NCBI GenBank assembly: GCA_024403555.1
Contig: JAKSRP010000003.1
Location: 1 to 64,000, forward strand
Direction: 5' to 3'
Length of the DNA stretch: 64,000 nucleotides
Source: Lachnospiraceae bacterium
Lineage (GTDB): Bacteria; Bacillota; Clostridia; Lachnospirales; Lachnospiraceae
Shown: piece by piece, positions 7,959 through 17,175 of the stretch
How the letters are laid out: every line of letters starts with the position of its first letter
How positions within the stretch are numbered: position 1 is the first letter of the stretch
Made by a program: the position numbers and the translations under genes
The notes under the pieces: generated by a model
Databases searched by the model: none
What the model was told of the DNA's origin: nothing
What the model saw: only the letters and a program-made list of their open reading frames with translations

Positions 7959-10034
7959 ATGCACTATAGAGAAAAATTTAAAGAAGAAAATAAAGCGATG
8001 GAAGAAAGATTTTTATTATCCATCGAACGAATCGCAGGCATTGCGAAAGAATATAACGTGGCAGAACCATTTGACGAATATTTTCGAGAAATGGCAGACT
8101 TCCTTCTTGGAATGAAGGATTTATATGAACGAGAAAAAGTAGACTGGGCAGCTGACCTTAGCCTTGAAGAATTACAGGCCTTCAACGCCTCTTTATATCA
8201 GGATGTTTTACCGGAAAATTATGAGACAAGCTATGCCAATCCAAGCTATGCAGTGGAAGTGTTAGGAGATACCTTTGGCAGAATCTTGAGCTTTTTGTAT
8301 ACAGAAATCCGTGGAGAAATCATTTTTGCCTATGAACAGCGCCTTTTTGATATGACCATCATCAATGAACTGTTTTTAGAAATCTATTACCTGTTTTTAG
8401 ATCCAAATGTATCTTACCGTCAGGTAAAAGAAGCCATTTACTGGTATGTAAATGATTACAGCGATGAGATTATGATGTATCGCACGAGAGAACAGTTAGA
8501 TACGGATCTGGATTTTGCGACTCGAATTATTATGGAATCCGATTTGTCTGATCTTCGTTATATATATCAGTTTGGCGAATACATTGGAGAAAATGAATTA
8601 AAGACCGCTGCCTTTTTAAATGCTATGTCTCAGGAAGAAATCGATGCGATGGCATTTACCTATACCGATGGATATCGGGAAGGCTTTGCAATAAATGGCA
8701 TGGATATCTCTAAGAAAAAGACGGTAAATATTCGTTATAATATCGGCTTTGAGCGTATGGTAAGAGCTGCGATCAATCAGTTTCGTGCGATTGGTTTAGA
8801 ACCGATTATCTACCGCTCGGGCGTTCATTCTTTTAATAAACGAGGCATGGTAAAGATTGGTTATCTCTCCACTAGCCCAAATAAACAGTATGAATTTGAT
8901 CACAGAGCCGATCAGGCAATTTATCTTGATAAAAACTTAGTGAATCGTAAGTTAGAAAGCTTGCAGGCAGCCTACGAAGAATACGCACAGGAAGCAAATG
9001 TATTTGGCGGTCCGGCAGTCATGGAAATCTTCGGGGAAGAACCATTTACACCAGTTGCAAAGGAAGAAGCCTACCGATTAAGCGATTATCAGCAGAAATT
9101 AGATGTGGATTTCCGTACTCGTTCGAACCAGATTGTAAATCAATACATTCGTCCGGAAGAGAGAAGCTTTACGATCATCGCTTATCCAATGCCTGAAATT
9201 GGCGATGATTATAAAGAAATCTTTGCGGAAATCGTAAAGGTCAATACATTAGATAAAGTTTTATATCGAAACATCCAGCAGCACTTAATCGATGCGCTTG
9301 ACAGGGCCGAATATGTGCATGTTCTGGGCAAGGGCGCGAATAAAACTGATATTAAAGTGATGATGCATGAGATGGATGATCCTGCTCATCAGACCAATTT
9401 TGAAAACTGTCTTGCGGATGTGAATATCCCGGTCGGAGAAGTATTTACCTCTCCAAAGCTTACCAGGACGAACGGAGTGCTTCATGTCAGCGAGGTATTC
9501 TTAAATGAATTAAGCTATAAAGATCTTTGTATTACATTTGAGGATGGCATGGTCAAGGATTATAGCTGTAAAAACTTTGATTTGGAAGAAGAAAATCGCA
9601 AGTTCATAAAGGAAAATGTTTTGTTTAACCGTGAGACTTTACCAATCGGGGAGTTTGCAATCGGGACAAATACTTACGCGTATGTGATGGCACACAAGTA
9701 TGATATTGTATACAAGCTTCCAATTTTAATTGCGGAAAAGATGGGGCCACATTTTGCAGTAGGGGATACGTGCTACAGCTATTGTGAAGATACAATCGTT
9801 CATAATCCAGACGGCAAGGAAATCGTGGCAAAGGAAAATGAATGCTCCATTTTAAGAAAAACCGAACCTGAAAAAGCATATTTTAACTGTCATACAGACA
9901 TTACCATTCCATATGAAGAGCTTGGAAGTATTACTGCAATTTTAAAAGATGGCAGTGAGATTGTGCTCATTGAGGACGGAAGATTCGTTCTTCCAGGCAC
10001 AGAAATGCTCAATAAACCATTTGAAAATGCGTAA
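7959..10034 (+). CDS. M29-type metalloaminopeptidase with a long N-terminal extension
   Basis: The C-terminal half of this 691-residue protein resembles thermophilic aminopeptidases (peptidase family M29, AmpS/AmpT). It has the conserved VPVGEVFTSP-like segment (here NIPVGEVFTSP), a second glutamate in LPIGEFAIGTN, and a histidine in EKMGPHFAVGD. These are positions where the family holds its two-metal site. Such enzymes remove N-terminal residues from cytoplasmic peptides. No signal peptide is present. The first 330 residues are not part of the catalytic fold I know; they are acidic, helical in appearance and rich in aromatic residues. Family M29 proteins are usually about 400 residues, so the extension is notable. 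The identification rests on motif resemblance. Confidence 0.75.
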   Translation: MHYREKFKEENKAMEERFLLSIERIAGIAKEYNVAEPFDEYFREMADFLLGMKDLYEREKVDWAADLSLEELQAFNASLYQDVLPENYETSYANPSYAVEVLGDTFGRILSFLYTEIRGEIIFAYEQRLFDMTIINELFLEIYYLFLDPNVSYRQVKEAIYWYVNDYSDEIMMYRTREQLDTDLDFATRIIMESDLSDLRYIYQFGEYIGENELKTAAFLNAMSQEEIDAMAFTYTDGYREGFAINGMDISKKKTVNIRYNIGFERMVRAAINQFRAIGLEPIIYRSGVHSFNKRGMVKIGYLSTSPNKQYEFDHRADQAIYLDKNLVNRKLESLQAAYEEYAQEANVFGGPAVMEIFGEEPFTPVAKEEAYRLSDYQQKLDVDFRTRSNQIVNQYIRPEERSFTIIAYPMPEIGDDYKEIFAEIVKVNTLDKVLYRNIQQHLIDALDRAEYVHVLGKGANKTDIKVMMHEMDDPAHQTNFENCLADVNIPVGEVFTSPKLTRTNGVLHVSEVFLNELSYKDLCITFEDGMVKDYSCKNFDLEEENRKFIKENVLFNRETLPIGEFAIGTNTYAYVMAHKYDIVYKLPILIAEKMGPHFAVGDTCYSYCEDTIVHNPDGKEIVAKENECSILRKTEPEKAYFNCHTDITIPYEELGSITAILKDGSEIVLIEDGRFVLPGTEMLNKPFENA

Positions 10035-10070
10035 ATTTTATGTAATTTTCATAAACTATTTTTTGGTCGG

Positions 10071-10099
10071 TTGACGAAACCGAAAAGAGTTTATATTAT
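10071..10099 (+). promoter_or_regulatory. Sigma-A promoter of the pur cluster
   Basis: TTGACG at 10071-10076 and TATTAT at 10094-10099 are separated by exactly 17 bp. The start codon of purE follows 46 nt later. The short leader leaves no room for a purine riboswitch. Confidence 0.8.
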
Positions 10100-10145
10100 G
10101 AAAAATGTGAAAAAGGCAAATCCTATACATAAAGGAGAAATGAAA

Positions 10146-10658
10146 ATGGCAAAAGTCGGAATTATTATGGGCTCTGACTCTGACCTTAAGGTAATGAGTA
10201 AAGCAGCAGCTCAGCTTGAAGAATTCGGTATTGATTATGAAATGACAATTATTTCTGCTCATCGTGAAGCAGATGTTTTAATTGACTGGTGCACGACTGC
10301 TCCAGAACGTGGCATGAAGGTTATGATCGCAGGCGCTGGTATGGCAGCAGCTCTTCCAGGCATGTGTGCAGCACTTTTCCAGCTTCCAGTCATCGGTGTT
10401 CCTCTTGCAGGAAGCAAATTAGATGGCATGGACGCAGTATTTTCTATTTTACAGATGCCACCAGGGGTACCAGTAGCAACCGTAGCAATTGATGGTGCTA
10501 AGAATGCAGCAATTCTTGCAGCAAAGATGCTTGCTATGAGTGATCCTGAAATCCTTGCAAAGCTTGATGCTTACAAGAAGGATATGAAAGAACAGGTTCA
10601 GGCAAAAGCAGCAAAATTAGAAAAAGTAGGATATGAAGAATATCTTGCGACAAAATAA
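10146..10658 (+). CDS. purE: N5-carboxyaminoimidazole ribonucleotide mutase
   Basis: PurE converts N5-CAIR to CAIR in purine synthesis (class I) or carboxylates AIR directly (class II). The 170-residue protein has the phosphate-binding GSDSD motif at residues 9-13 and SAHR with the catalytic histidine H39. Class cannot be settled here because purK is not in the window. The ATG at 10146 lies 8 nt after AAAGGAG. Another ATG at 10140 is too close, and the frame extends further upstream only through the promoter. It is the first gene of a purE-purM-purN-purD cluster. Confidence 0.94.
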   Translation: MAKVGIIMGSDSDLKVMSKAAAQLEEFGIDYEMTIISAHREADVLIDWCTTAPERGMKVMIAGAGMAAALPGMCAALFQLPVIGVPLAGSKLDGMDAVFSILQMPPGVPVATVAIDGAKNAAILAAKMLAMSDPEILAKLDAYKKDMKEQVQAKAAKLEKVGYEEYLATK

Positions 10659-10722
10659 TTGTTAGAAATAAAGTTAGATTAGACGATAAAATATTTAGAG
10701 ATATTCAAAGAGGAGAACAAGA

Positions 10723-11754
10723 ATGGGAATGGATTATAAGTCTTCCGGAGTTGATATTGAAGCTGGTTACAAATCCGTAGAATTAATGAAAAAACACGTA
10801 AAAGCAACTATGAGACCAGAAGTGCTTGGAAACATTGGTGGATTTGCAGGAGCATTTGACCTTGCAGGCATCAAAGATATGGAAGAACCTGTATTATTAT
10901 CCGGTACAGATGGATGTGGTACAAAGGTAAAATTAGCAATGATCTTAGACAAGCATGACACAATCGGTATCGATGCAGTTGCTATGTGTGTAAATGATAT
11001 TGCATGTTCTGGCGGAGAACCTTTATTCTTCTTAGATTACATTGCATGTGGTAAAAACTACCCTGAAAAAATCGCAACGATCGTAAGTGGTGTTGCAGAA
11101 GGCTGTATTCAGTCTGAAGCTGCTTTAGTTGGTGGTGAAACAGCAGAACATCCTGGTTTAATGCCAGAAGATGACTACGATTTAGCTGGTTTTGCAGTTG
11201 GCGTGGTTGACCGCAAAGATATGATCACAGGTGAAAATATCGCAGATGGTGATGTCATTGTTGGAATTGCTTCCACAGGTGTTCACAGCAATGGATTTTC
11301 TTTAGTTCGTAAAGTATTTGATATGACAGAAGAATCCTTAAATACTTACTATGAAGAATTAGGTACAACTTTAGGAGAAGCCTTACTTGCTCCTACAAGA
11401 ATTTACGTAAAAGGCTTAAAAGCAATCAAGAATGCAGGCGTTACTGTAAAAGGATGTTCCCACATCACAGGTGGCGGTTTCTATGAAAATATTCCTAGAA
11501 TGCTTCCAGAAGGGGTACATGCAGTGATCGAAAAAGGTTCTTATGAAGTTCCTGCAATCTTTAAATTATTAGCAAAAACAGGTGACATCGCAGAAGAGAT
11601 GATGTACAACACATACAACATGGGTATTGGTATGATGGTTGTTGTGGATGCTGCAGATGTTGATAAAACAATCGAAGCATTAGCTTCAACTGGTGATCAG
11701 GCTTGTGTAGTTGGTAAGATTACAGCAGGCAAAAAAGGAGTTACATTATGCTAA
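10723..11754 (+). CDS. purM: Phosphoribosylformylglycinamidine cyclo-ligase (AIR synthetase)
   Basis: PurM uses ATP to close the imidazole ring of AIR. The 343-residue length is normal for the family. Hallmarks are the early GTDGCGTKVKLA segment, VGGETAEHPG in the middle and the glycine-rich HITGGGFYENIPRMLP region near residue 250, which make the ATP-binding cleft of PurM/PurL proteins. AGGAG lies upstream of the ATG. It overlaps purN by 7 nt, so translation of the two is coupled. Confidence 0.96.
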   Translation: MGMDYKSSGVDIEAGYKSVELMKKHVKATMRPEVLGNIGGFAGAFDLAGIKDMEEPVLLSGTDGCGTKVKLAMILDKHDTIGIDAVAMCVNDIACSGGEPLFFLDYIACGKNYPEKIATIVSGVAEGCIQSEAALVGGETAEHPGLMPEDDYDLAGFAVGVVDRKDMITGENIADGDVIVGIASTGVHSNGFSLVRKVFDMTEESLNTYYEELGTTLGEALLAPTRIYVKGLKAIKNAGVTVKGCSHITGGGFYENIPRMLPEGVHAVIEKGSYEVPAIFKLLAKTGDIAEEMMYNTYNMGIGMMVVVDAADVDKTIEALASTGDQACVVGKITAGKKGVTLC

Positions 11755-12374
11755 AAATCGCTGTATTAGTTTCCGGTGGCGGAACCAATCTTCAGGCGAT
11801 CATTGATGGAATCGAAGCTGGGACCATCACCAATGCAAAAATTGATGTGGTTATCAGTAATAACGAAGGTGTTTACTCCTTAGAACGTGCAGCAAAGGCC
11901 GGAATTGAAGCTAAGGTTATCTCACCAAAATATTTTGAAACAAGAGCCGCGTTTAACGAAGCATTATATGAAGAATTAGTATCACGTAATGTAGATTTAA
12001 TCGTACTTGCAGGCTGTCTTGTAGTAATTCCTGAAAAGATCATCAATCATTTTGAAAATAAGATCATCAATATCCATCCATCCTTAATTCCATCTTTTTG
12101 TGGAACCGGATATTATGGCTTAAAGGTACACGAAAAAGCATTAGAACGTGGCGTAAAAGTAAGTGGTGCGACCGTTCATTTTGTCGATGCGGGTACAGAC
12201 ACTGGTCCGATCATTGATCAGAAAGCCGTTTATATTGAAGAAGGAGATACTCCAAAGGTTCTTCAGCAGCGAATTATGGAACAGGCAGAATGGGTAATTA
12301 TGCCAAAAGCCATTGATGATATTGCAAATGGCAGAATCACAGTGGTTGACCACAAAGTGGTTAGAAAGGGTTAA
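11748..12374 (+). CDS. purN: Phosphoribosylglycinamide formyltransferase, folate-dependent
   Basis: PurN transfers a formyl group from 10-formyl-THF to GAR. The 208-residue protein starts with LVSGGGTNLQAIID, the phosphate-binding loop, and carries the catalytic Asn-His pair in NIHPSLIPSF and the aspartate in VDAGTDTGPII. The loop after the Asn-His motif reads CGTGYYG where many homologues have PG and small residues, a modest variation. The gene overlaps the end of purM and is followed by purD after 18 nt. Confidence 0.95.
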   Translation: MLKIAVLVSGGGTNLQAIIDGIEAGTITNAKIDVVISNNEGVYSLERAAKAGIEAKVISPKYFETRAAFNEALYEELVSRNVDLIVLAGCLVVIPEKIINHFENKIINIHPSLIPSFCGTGYYGLKVHEKALERGVKVSGATVHFVDAGTDTGPIIDQKAVYIEEGDTPKVLQQRIMEQAEWVIMPKAIDDIANGRITVVDHKVVRKG

Positions 12375-12392
12375 ATAAGGGATAAATAGAAT

Positions 12393-13667
12393 ATGAAAGT
12401 TTTAGTTGTAGGTAGTGGCGGTAGAGAACATGCTATTTGCTGGGCTATCGCTAAAAGTGAAAAAGTAGATAAGATTTACTGTGCACCAGGTAACGCAGGC
12501 GTTTCTGAATACGCAGAATGTGTAAATATCGGTGCCATGGATTTTGAAAAGTTAGTAGCATTTGCAAAAGAAGAAGCAATCGATCTTACTGTTATTGGTA
12601 TGGACGATCCATTAGTTGCAGGTGTGGTTGACGCATTTGAAGAAGCTGGACTTCGTGTATTTGGTCCTCGTGCAAATGCAGCCATCATCGAAGGCTCCAA
12701 AGCCTTCTCCAAAGATTTAATGAAGAAATACAATATTCCAACAGCAGCTTATGAAAATTTCACATCTCCTGAAGCTGCTTTAGAATATCTTGAAACAGCA
12801 AAAATGCCAATCGTATTAAAAGCTTCCGGTCTTGCTTTAGGTAAGGGTGTATTAATTTGCAATACATTAGAAGAAGCAAAAGAAGGCGTTAAGACTTTAA
12901 TGCTTGATAAACAGTTTGGTTCTGCTGGTGATACAATCGTAATCGAAGAATTCATGACAGGTCGTGAAGTATCTGTTCTTGCATTCTCCGATGGTAAAAC
13001 AATCAAATGTATGACATCCGCACAGGATCACAAGCGTGCAAAAGATGGCGACCAGGGACTTAACACAGGCGGTATGGGAACATTTTCCCCATCCCCATTC
13101 TATACAAAAGATGTAGAAGAATTCTGTGAAAAATACATTTACCAGCCAACCATCGATGCAATGGCAGCAGAAGGACGTCCGTTCGTTGGGGTATTATTTA
13201 CTGGTTTAATGTTAACTGAAGATGGTCCTAAGGTACTTGAATATAATTGTCGTTTTGGTGATCCGGAAACTCAGGTAGTGCTTCCACGTATGGAAAATGA
13301 TATCGTAGAAGTATTCGAAGCCTGTGTAGATGGTACACTTGATCAGATTGAACTTTCCTTTGCTGACAATGCAGCAGTTTGTGTAGTTCTTGCATCTGCA
13401 GGATATCCAGAAAGCTATGAAAAAGGCTTTGAAATTACTGGTATCGACGAAGTAAATGCGATGGAAGGATACCACGTATACCATGCTGGTTCTAAATTTA
13501 ATGAAGAAGGCAAGTTAGTAACAAATGGTGGACGAGTACTTGGAGTTACTGCTCTTGGCGCTGACTTAAAAGAAGCTAGAGCCAATGCTTATGAAGCAAC
13601 AAAATTCGTACATTTCGATAACAAATATATGAGAACTGATATCGGAAAAGCGATTGATGAAGCTTAA
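12393..13667 (+). CDS. purD: Phosphoribosylamine-glycine ligase (GAR synthetase)
   Basis: PurD joins phosphoribosylamine and glycine with ATP hydrolysis. The 424-residue protein begins with VLVVGSGGREHAICWAI, the N-terminal phosphate-binding loop typical of PurD. It has an ATP-grasp core with VLKASGLALGKGV and EYNCRFGDPETQ near residues 148 and 285. It is the last gene of the local purine cluster and ends in a strong terminator. The ligands of neighbouring steps (purF, purL, purH) are not in the window. Confidence 0.96.
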   Translation: MKVLVVGSGGREHAICWAIAKSEKVDKIYCAPGNAGVSEYAECVNIGAMDFEKLVAFAKEEAIDLTVIGMDDPLVAGVVDAFEEAGLRVFGPRANAAIIEGSKAFSKDLMKKYNIPTAAYENFTSPEAALEYLETAKMPIVLKASGLALGKGVLICNTLEEAKEGVKTLMLDKQFGSAGDTIVIEEFMTGREVSVLAFSDGKTIKCMTSAQDHKRAKDGDQGLNTGGMGTFSPSPFYTKDVEEFCEKYIYQPTIDAMAAEGRPFVGVLFTGLMLTEDGPKVLEYNCRFGDPETQVVLPRMENDIVEVFEACVDGTLDQIELSFADNAAVCVVLASAGYPESYEKGFEITGIDEVNAMEGYHVYHAGSKFNEEGKLVTNGGRVLGVTALGADLKEARANAYEATKFVHFDNKYMRTDIGKAIDEA

Positions 13668-13698
13668 TCGTTTATATTGGATATTTTCGAATTGAAGC

Positions 13699-13731
13699 AG
13701 AGCTTCCGGTTTGAGCCGGAGGCTCTTTTTT
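13699..13731 (+). terminator. Intrinsic terminator of the pur cluster
   Basis: AGAGCTTCCGG pairs with CCGGAGGCTCT over 11 bp with one wobble, and a six-T run follows. It lies about 30 nt after purD. Confidence 0.9.
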
Positions 13732-13770
13732 CGTTTTGCAGTATTGCCATAAAATAGCTTTGCAACTGCC

Positions 13771-13799
13771 TTGTACATCTACTATATTTGTGCTATTAT
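13771..13799 (+). promoter_or_regulatory. Sigma-A promoter before the GntR-clpC genes
   Basis: TTGTAC at 13771-13776 and TATTAT at 13794-13799 are 17 bp apart, with an extended TGC before the -10. The GntR start codon is 41 nt downstream. Confidence 0.75.
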
Positions 13800-13839
13800 T
13801 TGTATAACAGTAAGAACATGCTTGAAAGTAGGTGTTACG

Positions 13840-14211
13840 ATGATTATTGAAATAGATTTTAACAGTGAAGAAGCCATTTATATTCAGTTGTGTAATCAGA
13901 TTGTCATGGGAATTGCGACGACCAAACTTCGTCCGGGAGATTCTCTTCCTTCCGTCAGACAGATGGCAGATATGCTTGGTGTGAATATGCATACGGTTAA
14001 CAAGGCATATTCGATTTTAAAGCAGGATGGATATCTGTCTTTGGATCGTAGAAGAGGTGCCGTTGTTTCTGTGTCTACAAGAGAAAAGCTGATGGAGATG
14101 CAGGAATTTCAGAGACGTCTTCAGATTATGATGGCGCAGGCTTATTGTAAGGATCTCACTCGTGATGAGATGCACAGGATTGTGGATTACTGGTACGACC
14201 AGTTTGAATAA
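13840..14211 (+). CDS. GntR-family transcriptional regulator, YtrA-like
   Basis: The 123-residue protein has an N-terminal winged helix-turn-helix (residues 10-75, with the typical LRPGDSLPSVRQMADMLGVN and VNKAYSILKQDGYL signatures) and a short helical tail, without a large ligand-binding domain. That makes it the YtrA type. The ATG at 13840 removes an unlikely hydrophobic leader encoded by the promoter. YtrA-type regulators usually control ABC transporter operons, but here the next gene is clpC, 24 nt away and without a visible promoter between. The likely inference is that it autoregulates and controls clpC. Confidence 0.88.
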   Translation: MIIEIDFNSEEAIYIQLCNQIVMGIATTKLRPGDSLPSVRQMADMLGVNMHTVNKAYSILKQDGYLSLDRRRGAVVSVSTREKLMEMQEFQRRLQIMMAQAYCKDLTRDEMHRIVDYWYDQFE

Positions 14212-14235
14212 TAGATTTACAGGAGGACCATTTTT

Positions 14236-16683
14236 ATGGGTTTACCATATACATTACTTGCAGATCAGGCATTAGAACATGCGGACTTTGTCGTTACCGA
14301 ATTAGGACAGAAATTCGTAGGGACAGAGCATTTGCTTGTTGGGCTTTTATGGGCAAGAGAAGGGGTTGCGGCCAAGGTGCTTGAAGCGCATGGGGTGACC
14401 GAAGATAAGATTATTCCTTACCTTCACAAAGGGGAAGTGTTTAAGGGAGTGGCAAAAACGAAGGGGACGATCCCGACACCAAGAGTCATCTATATTTTAG
14501 ATTATGCAGAGATTCTGGCAAATCGATACGGATTTTTATGCATTGGAACAGAGCTATTATTAGCGTCCTTGTTATTAGATGATGATAATAAGGCATGTCA
14601 GATTTTAAGAGACTTAAAGATTGATATTAAGAAGATTTTCATGGATGCCTTAACTTCAGCAGGTGTGGATATGGCCGCTGCCAAGAAGGAATTTAAGGGT
14701 AAGAATATTCCGGAAGCAAAGGCGAAAGAAGGCATTTTAAGTCAGTACAGCACAGATCTGACGCAGATGGCTGCAGATGGCAAGCTTGATCCGATGATCG
14801 GACGTGAAAAAGAGATGGAACGTCTCATGCAGATTTTAAGCAGACGTACCAAGAATAATCCTTGTTTCGTAGGCGAACCAGGGGTTGGGAAAAGTGCGAT
14901 CGTAGAAGGATTTGCACAGCGTCTTACACGTGGCGAAGTACCGGAAAACTTAAAAGGAAAAAGACTCATCAGTCTTGATTTATCTGGTGTGGTTGCAGGC
15001 TCTAAATACCGTGGGGAATTTGAAGAACGAATCAAGAAGATTATTAACGAAGTAAAAACCGGTGGGAATGTCATCTTATTTATTGATGAGATCCATACCA
15101 TTATTGGAGCTGGTGGTGCGGAAGGTGCCATCGATGCTTCTAATATCTTAAAACCATCTCTTGCAAGAGGAGAAATTCAGTTAATTGGCGCAACAACCAG
15201 AACAGAATATACAAAATATATTGAAAAAGATGCAGCACTCGAGCGTCGTTTTCAGCCAATTGATGTGGCAGAGCCAACGGTAGAAGAAACCGTAGATATC
15301 TTAAAAGGCTTAAGTGAAAGATTTGAAAAGCATCACAATGTAATTTATACAGAAGAAGCGTTAGTAGAAGCAGCAAAGCTTTCCAAACGTTATGTGGCGG
15401 ATCGTTTTCTGCCGGATAAGGCAATTGATTTGATTGACGAAGCGGCATCGAGAAAAACCATGGATAACCGTACTAAACCTGTGGAATTTAAAGATTTAGA
15501 AGAAGAAATCCAGACACTTTCTAATGTAGTGGAAGCAAAACTGATTGAAGGCGATATCGCTGGTGCAAAACAGGCGAAGCAGCTTTTAGAAGAAGATGTA
15601 GCAAGGCTTACAAAATTAGAAGCAAAGTGGGAAAAGAAGGGTAAGAAGAGTACTCGTGAGATCACTGCGGATGATATAGCCCTTGTCATTACCCAGTGGA
15701 CGAATATTCCGGTTTCCCAGCTTCAGCAAAGCGAGATGAAACGCTTAAAGAATATGGAAAAACTGCTCCATAAGAGAGTGATTGGTCAGGATGAAGCAGT
15801 TGTTGCGGTTTCAAAAGCAGTTAAGAGAAGCCGTGTGGGTCTTAAAAATCCGAATCGTCCTGTTGGATCCTTCTTATTCTTAGGACCAACCGGTGTTGGT
15901 AAGACAGAACTTTCCAAAGCACTTGCAGAAGCAGTATTTGGAAGCGAAGAAGAGATCATCCGTGTGGATATGTCGGAATTTATGGAAAAGCACAGCGTAT
16001 CAAAACTCATTGGATCTCCTCCAGGATACGTAGGCTTTGAAGATGGTGGTCAGCTTTCGGAACAGGTTCGAAGAAAGCCATATTCTGTCATCCTTTTTGA
16101 TGAAATTGAAAAAGCACATCCAGATGTATTTAACATCTTATTACAGGTGCTTGATGATGGTCGAATTACGGATTCTCAGGGACGTACGGTAGATTTTAAG
16201 AATACCGTTATGATTATGACGTCGAATGCAGGAGCAAATCGCATCATTGCACCGAAAAATCTCGGATTTGGTGCAGCAACAAGCGCAGATATCAATCATG
16301 AGAAGATGAAATCTGCAGTCATGCAGGAAGTTCGTCAGATGTTTAAACCAGAATTCTTAAACCGTATTGATGAGATTATGGTATTCAGATCCCTGAATAA
16401 GGCAGAAGTACGTGATATTGCGAAGCTAATGATGGCAGATCTCATTCATCGTGCAAAGGACAATATCGATATTACTTTGAAGGTTTCCCGCTATGTATAT
16501 GACTATCTTGCGGAAAAAGGCTACGATGAAAAGTATGGAGCAAGACCACTTCGCCGTCTCATTCAGAATGATATTGAAGACAGATTAGCAGACTTTATTT
16601 TAGAAGGAGAAGTGGGAGCCGGGGATGTGATCCACCTTCGAATCAAGAATAAAGAACTTACATTTGAAAAGAGTAAGAACTAG
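14236..16683 (+). CDS. clpC: ATP-dependent Clp protease ATP-binding subunit, ClpC type
   Basis: This Hsp100 unfoldase feeds substrates into ClpP. The 815-residue protein has a Clp_N double repeat (residues 1-145), a first AAA+ module with Walker A GEPGVGKS at 213-220, a short middle domain, and a second AAA+ module with GPTGVGKTE at about 550. A C-terminal ClpB-D2-small domain follows. The LGF tripeptide in KNLGFGAA is the usual ClpP-docking loop. The short middle domain and the LGF loop favour ClpC over ClpB. In Bacillus clpC lies with ctsR-mcsA-mcsB; none of these are here, and a GntR gene takes that place. RBS AGGAGG precedes the ATG. Confidence 0.94.
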   Translation: MGLPYTLLADQALEHADFVVTELGQKFVGTEHLLVGLLWAREGVAAKVLEAHGVTEDKIIPYLHKGEVFKGVAKTKGTIPTPRVIYILDYAEILANRYGFLCIGTELLLASLLLDDDNKACQILRDLKIDIKKIFMDALTSAGVDMAAAKKEFKGKNIPEAKAKEGILSQYSTDLTQMAADGKLDPMIGREKEMERLMQILSRRTKNNPCFVGEPGVGKSAIVEGFAQRLTRGEVPENLKGKRLISLDLSGVVAGSKYRGEFEERIKKIINEVKTGGNVILFIDEIHTIIGAGGAEGAIDASNILKPSLARGEIQLIGATTRTEYTKYIEKDAALERRFQPIDVAEPTVEETVDILKGLSERFEKHHNVIYTEEALVEAAKLSKRYVADRFLPDKAIDLIDEAASRKTMDNRTKPVEFKDLEEEIQTLSNVVEAKLIEGDIAGAKQAKQLLEEDVARLTKLEAKWEKKGKKSTREITADDIALVITQWTNIPVSQLQQSEMKRLKNMEKLLHKRVIGQDEAVVAVSKAVKRSRVGLKNPNRPVGSFLFLGPTGVGKTELSKALAEAVFGSEEEIIRVDMSEFMEKHSVSKLIGSPPGYVGFEDGGQLSEQVRRKPYSVILFDEIEKAHPDVFNILLQVLDDGRITDSQGRTVDFKNTVMIMTSNAGANRIIAPKNLGFGAATSADINHEKMKSAVMQEVRQMFKPEFLNRIDEIMVFRSLNKAEVRDIAKLMMADLIHRAKDNIDITLKVSRYVYDYLAEKGYDEKYGARPLRRLIQNDIEDRLADFILEGEVGAGDVIHLRIKNKELTFEKSKN

Positions 16684-16753
16684 AGATATTAACTAGATTA
16701 AAGCAACCAAATCATATATAATGAAAGTATCAAAATTCTAGGAGGAATCGATT

Positions 16754-17167
16754 ATGGCAGTAGTAAAAGATTTAATTACTATTACTGAAAATCAGACATT
16801 AAGCTTTGGAGATTACAGCCTTGCTGCAAAAACAAAAAAGGCTGACTTTATGTATGAAGGAGACATCTATAAGATCAAGACATTTTCCGAAATCACAAAG
16901 CTTGAAAAGAATGGCATGATGGTTTATGAATCTGTTCCAGGAACAGCAGTACATAACCTCAAAGTAACAGATGACACTATTCGTTTTATGGTAGAAGCAG
17001 CCGAAGATGTGGAAATCACACTTGGTTTAGAACCAGACTCTGAATATAAAGTTTATGTGGACAACACAAACTTAGGTAAGATTAACACAAACTTAGGCGG
17101 CAAGTTAACAATCAGCGTAGAATTTAACGGCGCAACAGAAGCAGAAGTTAAGATTGTTCGTGCATAG
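16754..17167 (+). CDS. Conserved small beta-rich protein of unknown function
   Basis: The 137-residue cytoplasmic protein has no signal peptide. It starts VVKDLITITENQTLSFGDYSL and contains a near-repeat, TNLGKI followed by TNLGGKL, close to the C-terminus; alternating hydrophobic residues suggest a beta sandwich. I recall similar short Lachnospiraceae proteins carried in databases under the name endosialidase, but nothing here supports that enzymatic function. TAGGAGG lies 8 nt before the ATG. TATAAT at 16717-16722 could be the -10 of its own promoter, though the -35 is poor. radA follows 8 nt later, so the two are likely co-transcribed. Confidence 0.7.
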   Translation: MAVVKDLITITENQTLSFGDYSLAAKTKKADFMYEGDIYKIKTFSEITKLEKNGMMVYESVPGTAVHNLKVTDDTIRFMVEAAEDVEITLGLEPDSEYKVYVDNTNLGKINTNLGGKLTISVEFNGATEAEVKIVRA

Positions 17168-17175
17168 GAGATTTT

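Noticed and set aside
10034..10146. Purine or PRPP riboswitch before purE
   Set aside because: The distance from the -10 to the start is about 46 nt, too short for an aptamer and expression platform.
14742..15131. 129-codon frame on the - strand inside clpC
   Set aside because: It lies in full opposite to a clear AAA+ coding region, with no ribosome binding site and a low-complexity Ser/Pro/Arg product typical of a shadow frame.
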